Origin: an uncultured Spirochaetaceae bacterium
GTDB taxonomy: Bacteria; Spirochaetota; Spirochaetia; Sphaerochaetales; Sphaerochaetaceae
Length of the DNA stretch: 59,070 bases
Assembly (NCBI GenBank): GCA_944392935.1
Contig: CALXYI010000046.1
Coordinates: forward strand, 1-59,070
Direction of reading: 5' to 3'
A program made the translations under genes and the position numbers. Of this stretch, positions 50,762 through 59,070 are shown in pieces; the stretch's first letter is position 1; every line of letters begins with the position of its first letter. Below the pieces are notes generated by a model, which was not told the origin of the DNA, ran no database searches, and saw only the letters and a program-made list of their open reading frames with translations.

Positions 50762-51597
50762 TGCAGGTATCCAGGAAATACACGAAATGGATTGCATTCG
50801 CATTCCTTCTGGCAGTGGCGGCATATACGGTATTCCCGATAATAGTCGTCGTGATGAACTCGTTCAAATCGAGGCTGTTCATATCCAATGCGCCGTTCGC
50901 GCTTCCCGACAGCGATACATTCGTCGGGCTGACGAACTACACGGGGGGACTCATGAAGACCGGGTTCTTCTCGGCATTCGGCTACTCGCTGTGGATCACG
51001 GTGGCCTCGGTCTTCTTCATACTCCTATGCACCAGCATGCTTGCCTGGTACATAACGAGGGTGCACGGAGCTGTCACGAGCATAATCTACTATCTCCTGA
51101 CCTTCTCTATGATCGTACCGTTCCAGATGGTCATGTTCACGATGAGCAAGGAAGCGAACATGCTGGGGATAGACAATCCTGTGGGGATAATAATCCTCTA
51201 TGTCGGATTCGGCTGCGGCATGGCGACATTCATGTTCTCAGGCTTCATCAAATCGATTCCGATAGCGCTTGAGGAAGCTGCCATGATAGACGGGGCGAAT
51301 CCGGTAAGGACCTTCTTCATGATAGTCCTGCCGATGCTCAAGAGCACGGCGATCACGATAGCGATCCTCGAGACGATGTGGGTATGGAACGATTATCTGA
51401 TGCCGTACCTTACGATCGGCACCGAATACAGGACGATACCCGTCGCGATACAGTATCTCAGGGGCGGTTACGGCTCCGTGGATATGGGAGCCATGATGGC
51501 GATGCTCTTCCTTGCGATGCTTCCGGTGATAATCTTCTATCTCATATGCCAGAAGTACATCATAAAGGGAGTGCTTGCCGGAGCGGTGAAGGGATGA
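50761..51597 (+). CDS. Sugar ABC transporter permease (MalG/UgpE type)
   Basis: A 278-residue six-helix membrane protein with EAA loop SIPIALEEAAMIDGANPVRT and then VLPMLKSTAITIAILE. It pairs with the preceding permease. The gene begins within the stop of that permease and ends overlapping the lacI-type start by 4 bp (ATGA). The whole cluster is therefore translationally coupled. Confidence 0.93.
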   Translation: MQVSRKYTKWIAFAFLLAVAAYTVFPIIVVVMNSFKSRLFISNAPFALPDSDTFVGLTNYTGGLMKTGFFSAFGYSLWITVASVFFILLCTSMLAWYITRVHGAVTSIIYYLLTFSMIVPFQMVMFTMSKEANMLGIDNPVGIIILYVGFGCGMATFMFSGFIKSIPIALEEAAMIDGANPVRTFFMIVLPMLKSTAITIAILETMWVWNDYLMPYLTIGTEYRTIPVAIQYLRGGYGSVDMGAMMAMLFLAMLPVIIFYLICQKYIIKGVLAGAVKG

Positions 51598-52613
51598 GCA
51601 AGAGAACGACTATCCAGGACATAGCAGAGAAGGCCGGCTACTCGAAGGCTGCTGTCTCCTTCGCATTCAACGATCCATCGAAGATATCGAAGGAGGCGCA
51701 TGACAGGATCCTCGCCACAGCCAGGGAGCTGGGATACATTCCAGATCCCATGGCAAGGAACTTCTCCAGAGGACGCCATATGGCGCTGGGATTCCTGCTG
51801 CCGCAGATGCTCCAGGAGTCGCTGCAGAATCCCTATACGCAGTCCGTCATACGCGGCATCGGGGAGGTGTGCCAGGAGCATGGCTATATGCTGACCCTTA
51901 TCCCTCCCCTCCACTCATCCGTATCGGAAGCGGTGAAGAACGCCACTGTCGATGGCCTCATGACAATGGGCTTCGTCCTGAGCGGCAAGGTCCGCAGCAT
52001 ACTGCGCATCAGGCGCATGCCGGTCGTCTCCATAGACGGGGAAGCGGATGATGATGATGTCCACTCCGTCTCGATAGATGACGAGAAGGCTGCGGAGCTC
52101 CAGCTGAGGAAGGTGCTGGAGAAGGGCCACCGGAGGATCGCTATAATCGCGCTCCCGGACGATGCGTATGAATCATCATCGATAGCGGGAAGGAGACGCA
52201 AGGGCTATGGGAATGCGCTCTCCGCATTCTCCATCCCTCCGGAGAGCATCATCGTCTCATCTGCGAAGGCAACATTCAGAAGCGGCATGGAGACTGCAGG
52301 CAGGATACTCGATGCATCATCCCCCACATGCTTCGTGACGATGTCGGATGCGGTGGCGATCGGCGTCATGAGCGAGATAAGGCGCAGAGGGCTCACGGTC
52401 GGAGATGATATCTCGGTGATGGGATTCGATGGCATCGAGGACAGCGGCTTCCCCTGCTACGGGCTGTCGACGATAGCCCAGAGCGGGGAGGAGAAAGGAA
52501 TAAGGAGCGCAGAGCTCCTCTTCATGATGATCGACGGCAAGGAGGCGCCATCCTCGATCATCATCCCATATGAATACAGGGAGGGCACCACGCTGAAGGA
52601 GGTGAAGGCATGA
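51594..52613 (+). CDS. LacI-family transcriptional regulator
   Basis: A 339-residue repressor with N-terminal helix-turn-helix TIQDIAEKAGYSKAAVSFAF, the hinge region (DPMARNFSRGRHMALGF), and a periplasmic-binding-like effector domain (VDGLMTMGFVLSG, ISVMGFDGIEDSGF). It lies inside the sugar operon and overlaps both neighbours by 4 bp. The CCGG-centred near-palindrome in the operon promoter at 48460-48471 is the expected operator, giving autoregulation. The ATG at 51594 is chosen because the frame open upstream lies inside the permease gene. Confidence 0.92.
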   Translation: MSKRTTIQDIAEKAGYSKAAVSFAFNDPSKISKEAHDRILATARELGYIPDPMARNFSRGRHMALGFLLPQMLQESLQNPYTQSVIRGIGEVCQEHGYMLTLIPPLHSSVSEAVKNATVDGLMTMGFVLSGKVRSILRIRRMPVVSIDGEADDDDVHSVSIDDEKAAELQLRKVLEKGHRRIAIIALPDDAYESSSIAGRRRKGYGNALSAFSIPPESIIVSSAKATFRSGMETAGRILDASSPTCFVTMSDAVAIGVMSEIRRRGLTVGDDISVMGFDGIEDSGFPCYGLSTIAQSGEEKGIRSAELLFMMIDGKEAPSSIIIPYEYREGTTLKEVKA

Positions 52614-54151
52614 ATATCGAAGGCAGGAGGGAAGCCGGGATACTGCTGCACATGACATCACTCCCTTCCGAATTCGGGATCGGTGATCTGGGCCCTGAGG
52701 CATACAGCGCAGCAAGCCGCATAAGGGAGGCAGGCGCCACCCTCTGGCAGCTCCTGCCCCTGGGGCCAACAGGCTATGGCAACAGCCCGTATGCACAGAG
52801 AAGCGCATTCGCAGGGAACGAGCTGCTGCTCTCCCCCGAGCTTCTCTACAGGGATGGGTATCTTGCGAAGGAAGACCTCCTGCATCCTGACTTCCCCGCC
52901 TCCCGTGTTGATTTCCAGGCTGTTGCAGAGTGGAAGATGCCACGCCTGAGGAAGGCTGCATGGAATGCGCTGCACAGCGCGGAGAAAGGCAGGATAGGGG
53001 AATTCAGGGAGAAGGAAGCCTTCTGGATAGAGGACTATGCCCTCTTCATGGCGATATACGATGGCTATGAGGATGCGAGATGGCATACGGTCTGGGACAG
53101 GAAGGAAGGATCGAGAGACCCTGCGACGCTTGACAGGATAAGGAAGGCGAAGGCAAACGAGATCGATATCCATGCAGCCCTCCAGTACCTCTTCAGCAAG
53201 CAGCTGGATGCGCTGCGGGAGCACGTGCACTCCATAGGCCTCCGCCTCATCGGGGATATCCCGATATTCGCAGCTGCCGACAGCGCAGATACATGGTCAC
53301 ACCTCGAGCTCTTCAAGACAGATCCGGAAGGCCGCTACAGCGCTGTCTCAGGCGTTCCGCCTGACAATTTCTCGGCCACAGGCCAGCTCTGGGGGAATCC
53401 TGTCTATGACTGGAAGGAGCATGAAAGGACGGGATTCGAATGGTGGAAGGCAAGGATACGCCGCGCCCTTGAGATGACGGACATCCTCCGCATAGACCAT
53501 TTCCGCGGCTTCGATGCCTACTACGAGATACCAGCGGAGGACACGACAGCGGAGCACGGTGCATGGAGGAAATCACCGGGAAGGAAGTTCTTCACGCTCC
53601 TGGAACGCGAGATGGGCCGCCTTCCGATCATCGCAGAGGATCTGGGGTGGATGACCCCATCGGTATCCGCACTGCGCGACAGATTCGGATTCCCCGGCAT
53701 GAAGATAGCTGAGTTCGGCTTCTCCCATGACCGGAACGGAGATCTCAATACATATGATGACTTCCTGCCGCACAACTATACGCGCAATTTCGTTGCCTAC
53801 ACCGGCACGCACGACAATGATACCGCACGCGGTTGGTATGCCTCCCTCTCCCCCATTGAGCAGCATCATGTGAGGGAATACCTCTCATCCCCTGACGAGG
53901 AGATCGTATGGTCGCTCATGCGCGCTGTGATGATGTCCAATGCCGATACCGCGATATTCCCGATGCAGGATATCCTCGAGAAAGGAACGGAGGCCAGGAT
54001 GAACTACCCTTCCACATGCAATGATAACAACTGGACATGGCGGATGCTGCCTGATGAGCTTGATGGCTGGAGGATATCGCGCTTCAGGCATCTGGCAAGG
54101 ATATCAGGACGCAACGGCATGACATGGGAAGAGCATGAGAGGAAGCTATGA
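52610..54151 (+). CDS. malQ: 4-alpha-glucanotransferase (amylomaltase)
   Basis: A 513-residue GH77 enzyme that transfers alpha-1,4-glucan segments between maltodextrins in the cytoplasm. Family motifs are LHMTSLPSEFGIGDLG at the start and LIGDIPIFAAADSADTW. The nucleophile Asp is in ILRIDHFRGFDAY, the acid/base Glu in PIIAEDLGWMTPSV, and the third acid in YTGTHDNDTARGW. The ATG overlaps the lacI stop (ATGA). Its presence identifies the ABC cargo as maltodextrin-like. It ends 6 bp before the convergent hicB stop. Confidence 0.93.
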   Translation: MNIEGRREAGILLHMTSLPSEFGIGDLGPEAYSAASRIREAGATLWQLLPLGPTGYGNSPYAQRSAFAGNELLLSPELLYRDGYLAKEDLLHPDFPASRVDFQAVAEWKMPRLRKAAWNALHSAEKGRIGEFREKEAFWIEDYALFMAIYDGYEDARWHTVWDRKEGSRDPATLDRIRKAKANEIDIHAALQYLFSKQLDALREHVHSIGLRLIGDIPIFAAADSADTWSHLELFKTDPEGRYSAVSGVPPDNFSATGQLWGNPVYDWKEHERTGFEWWKARIRRALEMTDILRIDHFRGFDAYYEIPAEDTTAEHGAWRKSPGRKFFTLLEREMGRLPIIAEDLGWMTPSVSALRDRFGFPGMKIAEFGFSHDRNGDLNTYDDFLPHNYTRNFVAYTGTHDNDTARGWYASLSPIEQHHVREYLSSPDEEIVWSLMRAVMMSNADTAIFPMQDILEKGTEARMNYPSTCNDNNWTWRMLPDELDGWRISRFRHLARISGRNGMTWEEHERKL

Positions 54152-54157
54152 TGGGCT

Positions 54158-54421
54158 TCAACGGCTGGATGGGATGAACACGGATATATCCTCCCCTCTG
54201 ATATCCTCAGGGGAAGGGATATCCTCTCCGCAGCTGCCTAAATAGCCGATATACGCATCCAGCGCTTCCTGCGCATTACGCTCAGCCTCGGCTCTGTCTT
54301 TGCCATACGTAATGCATCCTTCCATGCCGGAACCGAGGAAGAAGACGCTGTACCTGCCATCTCCATCGGCTCTGAATACTGCGGGGTAGCCTTCATTGCT
54401 CATGCTATGAATATAATCCAT
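54158..54421 (-). CDS. hicB: HicB-family antitoxin-like protein
   Basis: An 87-residue protein with the partial RNase-H fold of HicB: GYPAVFRADGDGRYSVFFLG, a GCITYGKDRAEAERNA loop and the helix QEALDAYIGYL, then GEDIPSPEDI. In complete systems HicB neutralises the mRNA-cleaving HicA toxin and represses the pair. No intact hicA is next to it, and no DNA-binding extension is present at the C-terminus. The start is uncertain (ATG 54421 or 54403); neither has a good ribosome binding site. Weak translation signals fit an orphan or decaying gene. Confidence 0.72.
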   Translation of the reverse strand: MDYIHSMSNEGYPAVFRADGDGRYSVFFLGSGMEGCITYGKDRAEAERNAQEALDAYIGYLGSCGEDIPSPEDIRGEDISVFIPSSR

Positions 54422-54673
54422 GGTATGGCATGATTCAATAACCATAGTCAAATCATCCTTCATATGATGGAAAGGGATCATGCCATGCAGGACATCAGAA
54501 GCAGGGAAAACGGGAGATTCTGGATATCCTCCTTTCCGAGAAGTGCCCTCACATGATATATGCCGCGGTATTCCATGATTCCACTCTGGATGAAGGCAAA
54601 AAGCCTGCACAGGGCATCGGCATTCCTTCTCCGGCACGCCGTAAAAAGCTATATTCTGGATAAGGAGGCTCCA

Positions 54674-56515
54674 ATGAAGGCATCTGAGTATCTCAAGGCA
54701 AGAAGGTATCCCGGAAGGATCATAGGAATGGGACGGACCGAAGACGGCAGGAATACTGTCATCTATGCAATCATGGGCAGGAGCAAGGGATCCCGGAACA
54801 GGATATTCTCCATTTCCGGAAACACGCTCCGCACCCTTCCATTCGATGATACAGGGACGGGGGATTCTGCACTGACCATCTATACGGCTGTCATAAAGGA
54901 TGGGGAAAGGATCATAGCCGCCAATGGAAGCCATTCGGAGCTTATCGGAAGGGAAACCGGGAACGGAAGGACCCTGCTGGAAGCACTCGGCAGCTGCACA
55001 TATGAGCCTGATGTACCATCCTACACCCCGCGCATCGCCGGAATCATGGAAGACGATGGCTCTTTCTCGCTTGGAATAGCGAGAAAGGGCGATGGTGACC
55101 ATACTGAGCGGGAGACGTTCTCCTATGCCCCGATGGACGGGAAGATCCACCTCATCCACACATACATGGATGATGGCGATCCCCTTCCCTCATTCAGAGA
55201 CTCTCCTGAGCTGCTCGATCTTGAAGGAAGCAGTGCCTCGGAGATCGCTGCTGTCCTCTGGGACAGCCTCGACAGGGAGAACAGGGTATCCCTCTATGTA
55301 TCAATCGGAGATGACGAGAAGATCATCAACCGGCACGAGCGTACCGATTCCATCAAGCTTAAGTACGGGCTCAATCCGAATCAGGCGGAAGCCTCGATAT
55401 CAATAACAGGAAGGGCACTGCCGATCACGGTCCTCAATGGCAGGCCCGGATACATCAACTTCATGGATGCGCTCAATGGCTACCAGCTTGTAAGCGCTAT
55501 GAGGAAGGTGCTTGGCATACCTGCCGCAGCTTCCTTCAAGCATGTCTCCCCTTCAGGGGCTGCTGTATCGGTACCTCTCTCTGACGAGGAGAGGAAGATG
55601 TACTTCGTACGCAGCGGGGAGGAGCTATCAGACCTTGCCGTGAGCTATATAAGAGCGAGGGGCACGGACAGGATGTCCTCCTTCGGTGATTTCATCGCCC
55701 TCTCCGATATCTGCGATGGAAGCACGGCCAGAGTCATAAGGAAGGAGGTCTCGGACGGAATCATCGCACCGGGATTCACCCCAGAGGCTCTGGAGATCCT
55801 CAGGCCAAAGAAGAAAGGCGCATACCCCATCATCTCCATTGATCCTGACTACATCCCGGACGGCAAGGAGACAAGGACGCTCTATGGCATGACGCTCGTG
55901 GAGCCGAGGAATGAATGGCTCCCCGGGAGCAGCACGTTCAGCAATATAGTCACTGTCTCCAAGGACCTGCCGGAAGAAGCCAGGCGCGATCTCATAGTTG
56001 CCCTCCTCACCCTCAAGTACACCCAGTCGAACTCCGTCTGCTATGCATATAACGGCCAGACGATAGGTGTCGGCGCCGGTCAGCAGTCCAGGATACACTG
56101 CACACGTCTTGCCGGGGACAAAGCCGACAGGTGGAATCTGAGGAAATCGGGGAAGGTCCTCAGCCTTCCATTCCGCAAGGAACTCTCAAGGAATGACAGG
56201 GACAACGTGATTGAGCAGTATCTCTCCGACTCACCCGAGCTGGATGTCATCGCTGACTGGCAGCAGTACTTCACAGAAAGGCCTGAGGCGATGACGAAGG
56301 AAGAGAAGATGGTGTTCCTTTCCTCTGTGAGGGATATAGCGCTGGCATCCGATGCATTCTTCCCCTTCAGCGACAACATAACGAGAGCATACAGATCAGG
56401 AGTGGGATACATCGCAGAGCCTGGCGGATCGATGCGGGACAGCGACGTAATCGCCGCTGCCGACAGATACGGAATGACCATGGCCTTCACCGGCATAAGG
56501 CTATTCCATCATTGA
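54674..56515 (+). CDS. Fused PurO-type IMP cyclohydrolase and AICAR formyltransferase
   Basis: A 613-residue protein for the last two steps of purine synthesis. Residues 1-225 match the archaeal-type (PurO-like) IMP cyclohydrolase: YPGRIIGMGRTEDG, YAIMGRSKGSRNRIF and IAANGSHSELIG. Residues 228-613 match the AICAR formyltransferase half of PurH. They begin LKYGLNPNQAEAS, carry the catalytic Lys-His in ASFKHVSPSGAAV (K289, H290) and later NSVCYAYNGQTIGVGAGQQS. Usual bacterial PurH has an MGS-like cyclohydrolase domain instead. The ATG at 54674 has ATAAGGAGGCTCCA; the open frame upstream is not used. It is divergent from hicB. Confidence 0.9.
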   Translation: MKASEYLKARRYPGRIIGMGRTEDGRNTVIYAIMGRSKGSRNRIFSISGNTLRTLPFDDTGTGDSALTIYTAVIKDGERIIAANGSHSELIGRETGNGRTLLEALGSCTYEPDVPSYTPRIAGIMEDDGSFSLGIARKGDGDHTERETFSYAPMDGKIHLIHTYMDDGDPLPSFRDSPELLDLEGSSASEIAAVLWDSLDRENRVSLYVSIGDDEKIINRHERTDSIKLKYGLNPNQAEASISITGRALPITVLNGRPGYINFMDALNGYQLVSAMRKVLGIPAAASFKHVSPSGAAVSVPLSDEERKMYFVRSGEELSDLAVSYIRARGTDRMSSFGDFIALSDICDGSTARVIRKEVSDGIIAPGFTPEALEILRPKKKGAYPIISIDPDYIPDGKETRTLYGMTLVEPRNEWLPGSSTFSNIVTVSKDLPEEARRDLIVALLTLKYTQSNSVCYAYNGQTIGVGAGQQSRIHCTRLAGDKADRWNLRKSGKVLSLPFRKELSRNDRDNVIEQYLSDSPELDVIADWQQYFTERPEAMTKEEKMVFLSSVRDIALASDAFFPFSDNITRAYRSGVGYIAEPGGSMRDSDVIAAADRYGMTMAFTGIRLFHH

Positions 56516-56591
56516 CAGAAGCCTCATTGATGATCTGCCAATTGATCTTGATCAAATGCTGCCCCTTTGATGTGGAGTTCATGGATAACGG

Positions 56592-56628
56592 GAAAGGCCT
56601 CCGATCCCGGGTCCAGGGAAGGGAGGCC
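56592..56628 (-). terminator. Terminator of the arabinose operon
   Basis: GGCCTCC/GGAGGCC stem (56596-56602 with 56622-56628) with a structured 19-base loop. On the minus strand it is followed by TTTCCCG. It lies 23 bases past the araD stop. Confidence 0.7.
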
Positions 56629-56651
56629 AGTTGATTCTGCTGCCGGATATC

Positions 56652-57344
56652 TCAGCTCTGCCCGTAATAGGCGTTCTTGCCGTGCTTCCTGAGATAGTGC
56701 TTGTCGAGAAGAGTCTGCTGCATCGGGCCCAGCTTGGGGTTGAGAGCCCTGGCATGGAATGCCATGAATGCAACTTCCTCAAGCACGACTGCATTATGCA
56801 CAGCCTCATCAGGGCTCTTGCCCCAGGCGAACGGGCCATGGGAATTCACCAGCACCGCAGGGATATCATCAGGGGAGATGCTGCGGAAGGTCTCTATTAT
56901 GACATTGCCTGTCTCCTTCTCGTACTCGCCCTTGATCTCATCCTCTGTCATGCGGCGCGTGCAGGGTATCCTGCCGTAGAAGTAATCACCCTGAGTCGTG
57001 CCGTATGCCTCGATCCCGGCTCCAGCCTGCGCGAACGATGTGGCCCATCTTGAATGAGTGTGCACGACTCCCCCTATATTCGGGAATGCATTGTACAGCT
57101 GCACATGCGTAGGGGTATCGGAAGATGGCTTCCACTTCCCTTCAACCCTCTCCCCTGTCTCAAGGGAGACAACCACCATATCCTCAGGCCCCATGCCGCT
57201 GTAGTCGACGCCGCTGGGCTTTATGACCATCAGGCCCTTCTCCCTGTCCACTCCGGAGACATTGCCCCATGTGAATGTGACAAGCCCGTGCTCAGGCAGG
57301 GCGAGATTGGCCCTGCATACCTTTTCCTTCAGTTCCTCAAGCAT
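56652..57344 (-). CDS. araD: L-ribulose-5-phosphate 4-epimerase
   Basis: A 230-residue class II aldolase/epimerase that converts L-ribulose-5-phosphate to D-xylulose-5-phosphate. Signatures are [25 protein letters not shown] and the Zn-binding [15 protein letters not shown]. The later [13 protein letters not shown] supplies the third metal His. It begins 1 bp after the araA stop and is last in the ara operon. Length and motifs are standard for bacterial AraD. Confidence 0.93.
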   Translation of the reverse strand: MLEELKEKVCRANLALPEHGLVTFTWGNVSGVDREKGLMVIKPSGVDYSGMGPEDMVVVSLETGERVEGKWKPSSDTPTHVQLYNAFPNIGGVVHTHSRWATSFAQAGAGIEAYGTTQGDYFYGRIPCTRRMTEDEIKGEYEKETGNVIIETFRSISPDDIPAVLVNSHGPFAWGKSPDEAVHNAVVLEEVAFMAFHARALNPKLGPMQQTLLDKHYLRKHGKNAYYGQS

Positions 57345-57345
57345 C

Positions 57346-58812
57346 CTACTGCCCCAGCTTCCATGCTATATCATTCAGGAAGAGCTCCTTCTCAAGGGAG
57401 TCTACCGTCGTATCCTTGGAGATGTGGACGAACTCAATGCCCATCATCGTTGCGAAATCCTTCATCTGCTCCGCAGTCACGTCGTAGCTCAGCACCGAAT
57501 GATGCGCACCGCCTGCGGTGATCCAGCACTCGATTCCCGTCTCAAGGTCAGGCATTGCCTGCCACATGACGCGGGCGACGGGGAGATTCGGCATCGGGAG
57601 TATCGGCTTCACGCACTTTATATCCTGGCAGATAAGGCGGAAACGGCCGCCCATATCCACAAGCGATACGACGATGGCATCCCCCTCCTTCCCTTCGAAT
57701 ACCAGACGTGCAGGATCCTTGCGGTCGCCTATCCCGAGCGGATGGACCTCGATCCTCGGCCTGGCTGCCGCGATTGTCGGGCATACCTCGAGCATATGCG
57801 CCCCCAGGCTGTACTTGGCACCTGGAGCAAGATTGTAGGTATAGTCCTCCATGAATGCGGACTCGCCGTTTCCATCCTTGCCCATGCGCTTCATGATCGC
57901 CATCATCGCGCTGACCTTCCAGTCACCCTCTCCGCCGTATCCATAGCCAAGAGCCATGAGATGCTGCGAAGCTAGTCCCGGAAGCTGCTCCATGCCGTAG
58001 AGATCCTGGAAGTTGTTGGTGAAGGCCTCACAGCCCTCCTTGTCCATCATCTTCCGTATCGCGATCTCCTCCCTCGCCTGATAGCGCACCGTCTTCATAT
58101 CCTCGGTTGCGAAATCATAGGAGGCGCGGTACTCATCCATCAGGGCATCGATCTCCTTTTCGGTGACGGCATCCATCGTCTCGACGAGCTTGCCTACAGG
58201 CCATGTATTGACCTGCCAGCCGAACTTGATCTGCGCCTCCACCTTATCGCCTTCGGTGACTGCGACCTCTCGCATGTTGTCGCTGAACCTCATCACCCTG
58301 AGCTGCCTTGAGAATGCGGCTCCCGCAGCTGTCCTCATCCATGAGGCAAGCCGTTCCTGCACGCGCTTATCCTTCCAGTGGCCTGCGATCACCTTCCTCT
58401 TCATCCTGAGGCGGGCTGCGATGAATCCATGCTCCCTGTCGCCATGGGCGGACTGGTTGAGGTTCATGAAGTCCATGTCGATCTCATCATTGGGGATCTC
58501 AGAGCCATACTGCGTCGCGAGATGGCAGTACGGCTTCCTCAGCTCTGCAAGGCCGTTTATCCACATCTTCGAGGGGCTGAATGTATGGCACCATGCGACG
58601 ACACCGAGGCATGAGGGATCGTAGTCAGCCTCCCTCATCACATCCGTGATCTCCCTGTTCGTCTTCGCAGTGACCTTATATACCAGCGGATAAGGGAGAG
58701 TGCGTGACAGCTCTGCAGCCATCTCCTTCGCTCTCGCCTCCACTGTCTCAAGGACCTCAGGACCATATAGGAACTGAGACCCTACGACAAACCAGAATTC
58801 CTGCTTCTTCAT
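57346..58812 (-). CDS. araA: L-arabinose isomerase
   Basis: A 488-residue enzyme converting L-arabinose to L-ribulose. Family landmarks are [13 protein letters not shown] at the N-terminus, [14 protein letters not shown], and the Mn-binding Glu residues in [10 protein letters not shown] and [10 protein letters not shown]. Metal histidines are in [11 protein letters not shown] and [12 protein letters not shown]. The ATG at 58812 has GAAGGAGGATCGG; the ORF could extend 7 codons upstream but into the ribosome binding region. It is flanked by araB and araD on the same strand. Confidence 0.95.
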   Translation of the reverse strand: MKKQEFWFVVGSQFLYGPEVLETVEARAKEMAAELSRTLPYPLVYKVTAKTNREITDVMREADYDPSCLGVVAWCHTFSPSKMWINGLAELRKPYCHLATQYGSEIPNDEIDMDFMNLNQSAHGDREHGFIAARLRMKRKVIAGHWKDKRVQERLASWMRTAAGAAFSRQLRVMRFSDNMREVAVTEGDKVEAQIKFGWQVNTWPVGKLVETMDAVTEKEIDALMDEYRASYDFATEDMKTVRYQAREEIAIRKMMDKEGCEAFTNNFQDLYGMEQLPGLASQHLMALGYGYGGEGDWKVSAMMAIMKRMGKDGNGESAFMEDYTYNLAPGAKYSLGAHMLEVCPTIAAARPRIEVHPLGIGDRKDPARLVFEGKEGDAIVVSLVDMGGRFRLICQDIKCVKPILPMPNLPVARVMWQAMPDLETGIECWITAGGAHHSVLSYDVTAEQMKDFATMMGIEFVHISKDTTVDSLEKELFLNDIAWKLGQ

Positions 58813-58823
58813 CCGATCCTCCT

Positions 58824-59070
58824 TCAGAAGCACTCGATTGCAGCCTTCTCGGCCGGGAGTCCTTTTATGAATCTATCAAGATATGCCCTGAAACCCTTCA
58901 CCTCGCTCTCCACGGGATCCATCCTGGAGCCCTCAGCATCGGAGAACACCCTGTCGTCGAGGAAGTCCGCGAGCGACGTGCCCCTGCCTTCAATGCAGTA
59001 GGCTGCAAGGAGGGCCATCCCATAGGGGCCTCCCTCTCCCGCTGTCTTCATCGTGTAGACAGGCGCGGAA
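58824..59070 (-). CDS. araB: Ribulokinase, C-terminal end (cut by window edge)
   Basis: The last 81 or so residues of an FGGY-family sugar kinase, open to the window end. It reads SAPVYTMKTAGEGGPYGMAL, where TAGEGGPYGMALLAAY is the C-terminal ATP-binding signature of ribulokinase-type kinases. A tail follows (FRAYLDRFIKGLPAEKAAIE). It ends 11 bp before araA. The context (araA, araD downstream) identifies it as L-ribulokinase. The apparent ATG at 59051 is internal. Confidence 0.85.
   Translation of the reverse strand, partial: SAPVYTMKTAGEGGPYGMALLAAYCIEGRGTSLADFLDDRVFSDAEGSRMDPVESEVKGFRAYLDRFIKGLPAEKAAIECF

Noticed and set aside
54158-55159. 333-codon minus-strand ORF covering hicB and the start of the purine fusion gene
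   Set aside because: Only the last 87 codons look like a protein; the rest is the antisense of the PurO-AICARFT gene and its promoter.
1-59070. tRNA, rRNA, riboswitches, CRISPR arrays, phage genes
   Set aside because: No cloverleaf, rRNA signature, regular repeat-spacer pattern, recognisable aptamer or phage structural gene was seen on reading; small RNAs cannot be excluded by eye.

Overview
The window is chromosomal DNA of moderately high GC with dense, mostly minus-strand operons and strong AGGAGG ribosome binding sites. The gene mix is that of an anaerobic, carbohydrate- and organic-acid-using bacterium: TRAP, tripartite tricarboxylate (TTT) and ABC uptake systems, molybdenum hydroxylases, a Na+-pump decarboxylase beta subunit and arabinose genes. 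Three of the four transport binding proteins have a signal peptide followed by GGSKE (the fourth has KGSAE) and none has a lipobox cysteine. That habit fits the Sphaerochaeta-like, probably gut-dwelling, spirochaetes. This assignment is inference; no rRNA or other marker is present.

Layout. 1-2390: a 5'-cut cysteine-desulfurase-like PLP enzyme, an XdhC-type maturation factor with its two domains in swapped order, and a flavodoxin. 2555-9596: a five-gene molybdenum hydroxylase operon (three-subunit XDH, then a YgfM-like FAD protein and an XdhD-like protein). 9772-10369: a small unknown gene and a short tandem repeat resembling an IS21-type end. 10370-17453: a TRAP transporter operon with M20 deacylase, creatininase, RidA, a GntR regulator and a TIM-barrel isomerase. 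18053-24482: a TTT transporter and SAF-domain oxidoreductase behind a sigma-54 promoter, next to a PrpR-type enhancer-binding protein (EBP). 24559-30689: split transketolase, iron alcohol dehydrogenase, LarA-family enzyme and TIM-barrel isomerase, divergent from a GntR regulator, with matching TGTATACA palindromes. 30690-37801: a second TTT/PdxA operon behind a second sigma-54 promoter and a second EBP. 37894-42529: a membrane-anchored unknown, a heterodimeric ABC exporter and its MarR regulator. 42653-46061: OadB with an unlisted 40-residue OadG-like gene, and a DUF1538 membrane protein with a tandem PII-like protein. 46277-48389: a separate HMA metal-binding protein plus a Zn/Cd P-type ATPase. 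48508-54151: a sugar ABC system, LacI regulator and MalQ. 54158-56515: a lone HicB, and a fusion of PurO-type IMP cyclohydrolase with AICAR formyltransferase. 56652-59070: araD, araA and the 3' end of araB.

Two features stand out. The two TTT operons share one regulatory plan: EBP gene, then a palindromic upstream site at its stop codon, then a -24/-12 promoter, then the catabolic and transport genes. The PurO-AICARFT fusion joins two purine enzymes that I know as separate genes, and replaces the usual PurH arrangement.

No tRNA, rRNA, CRISPR array, intact insertion sequence or phage gene was recognised.
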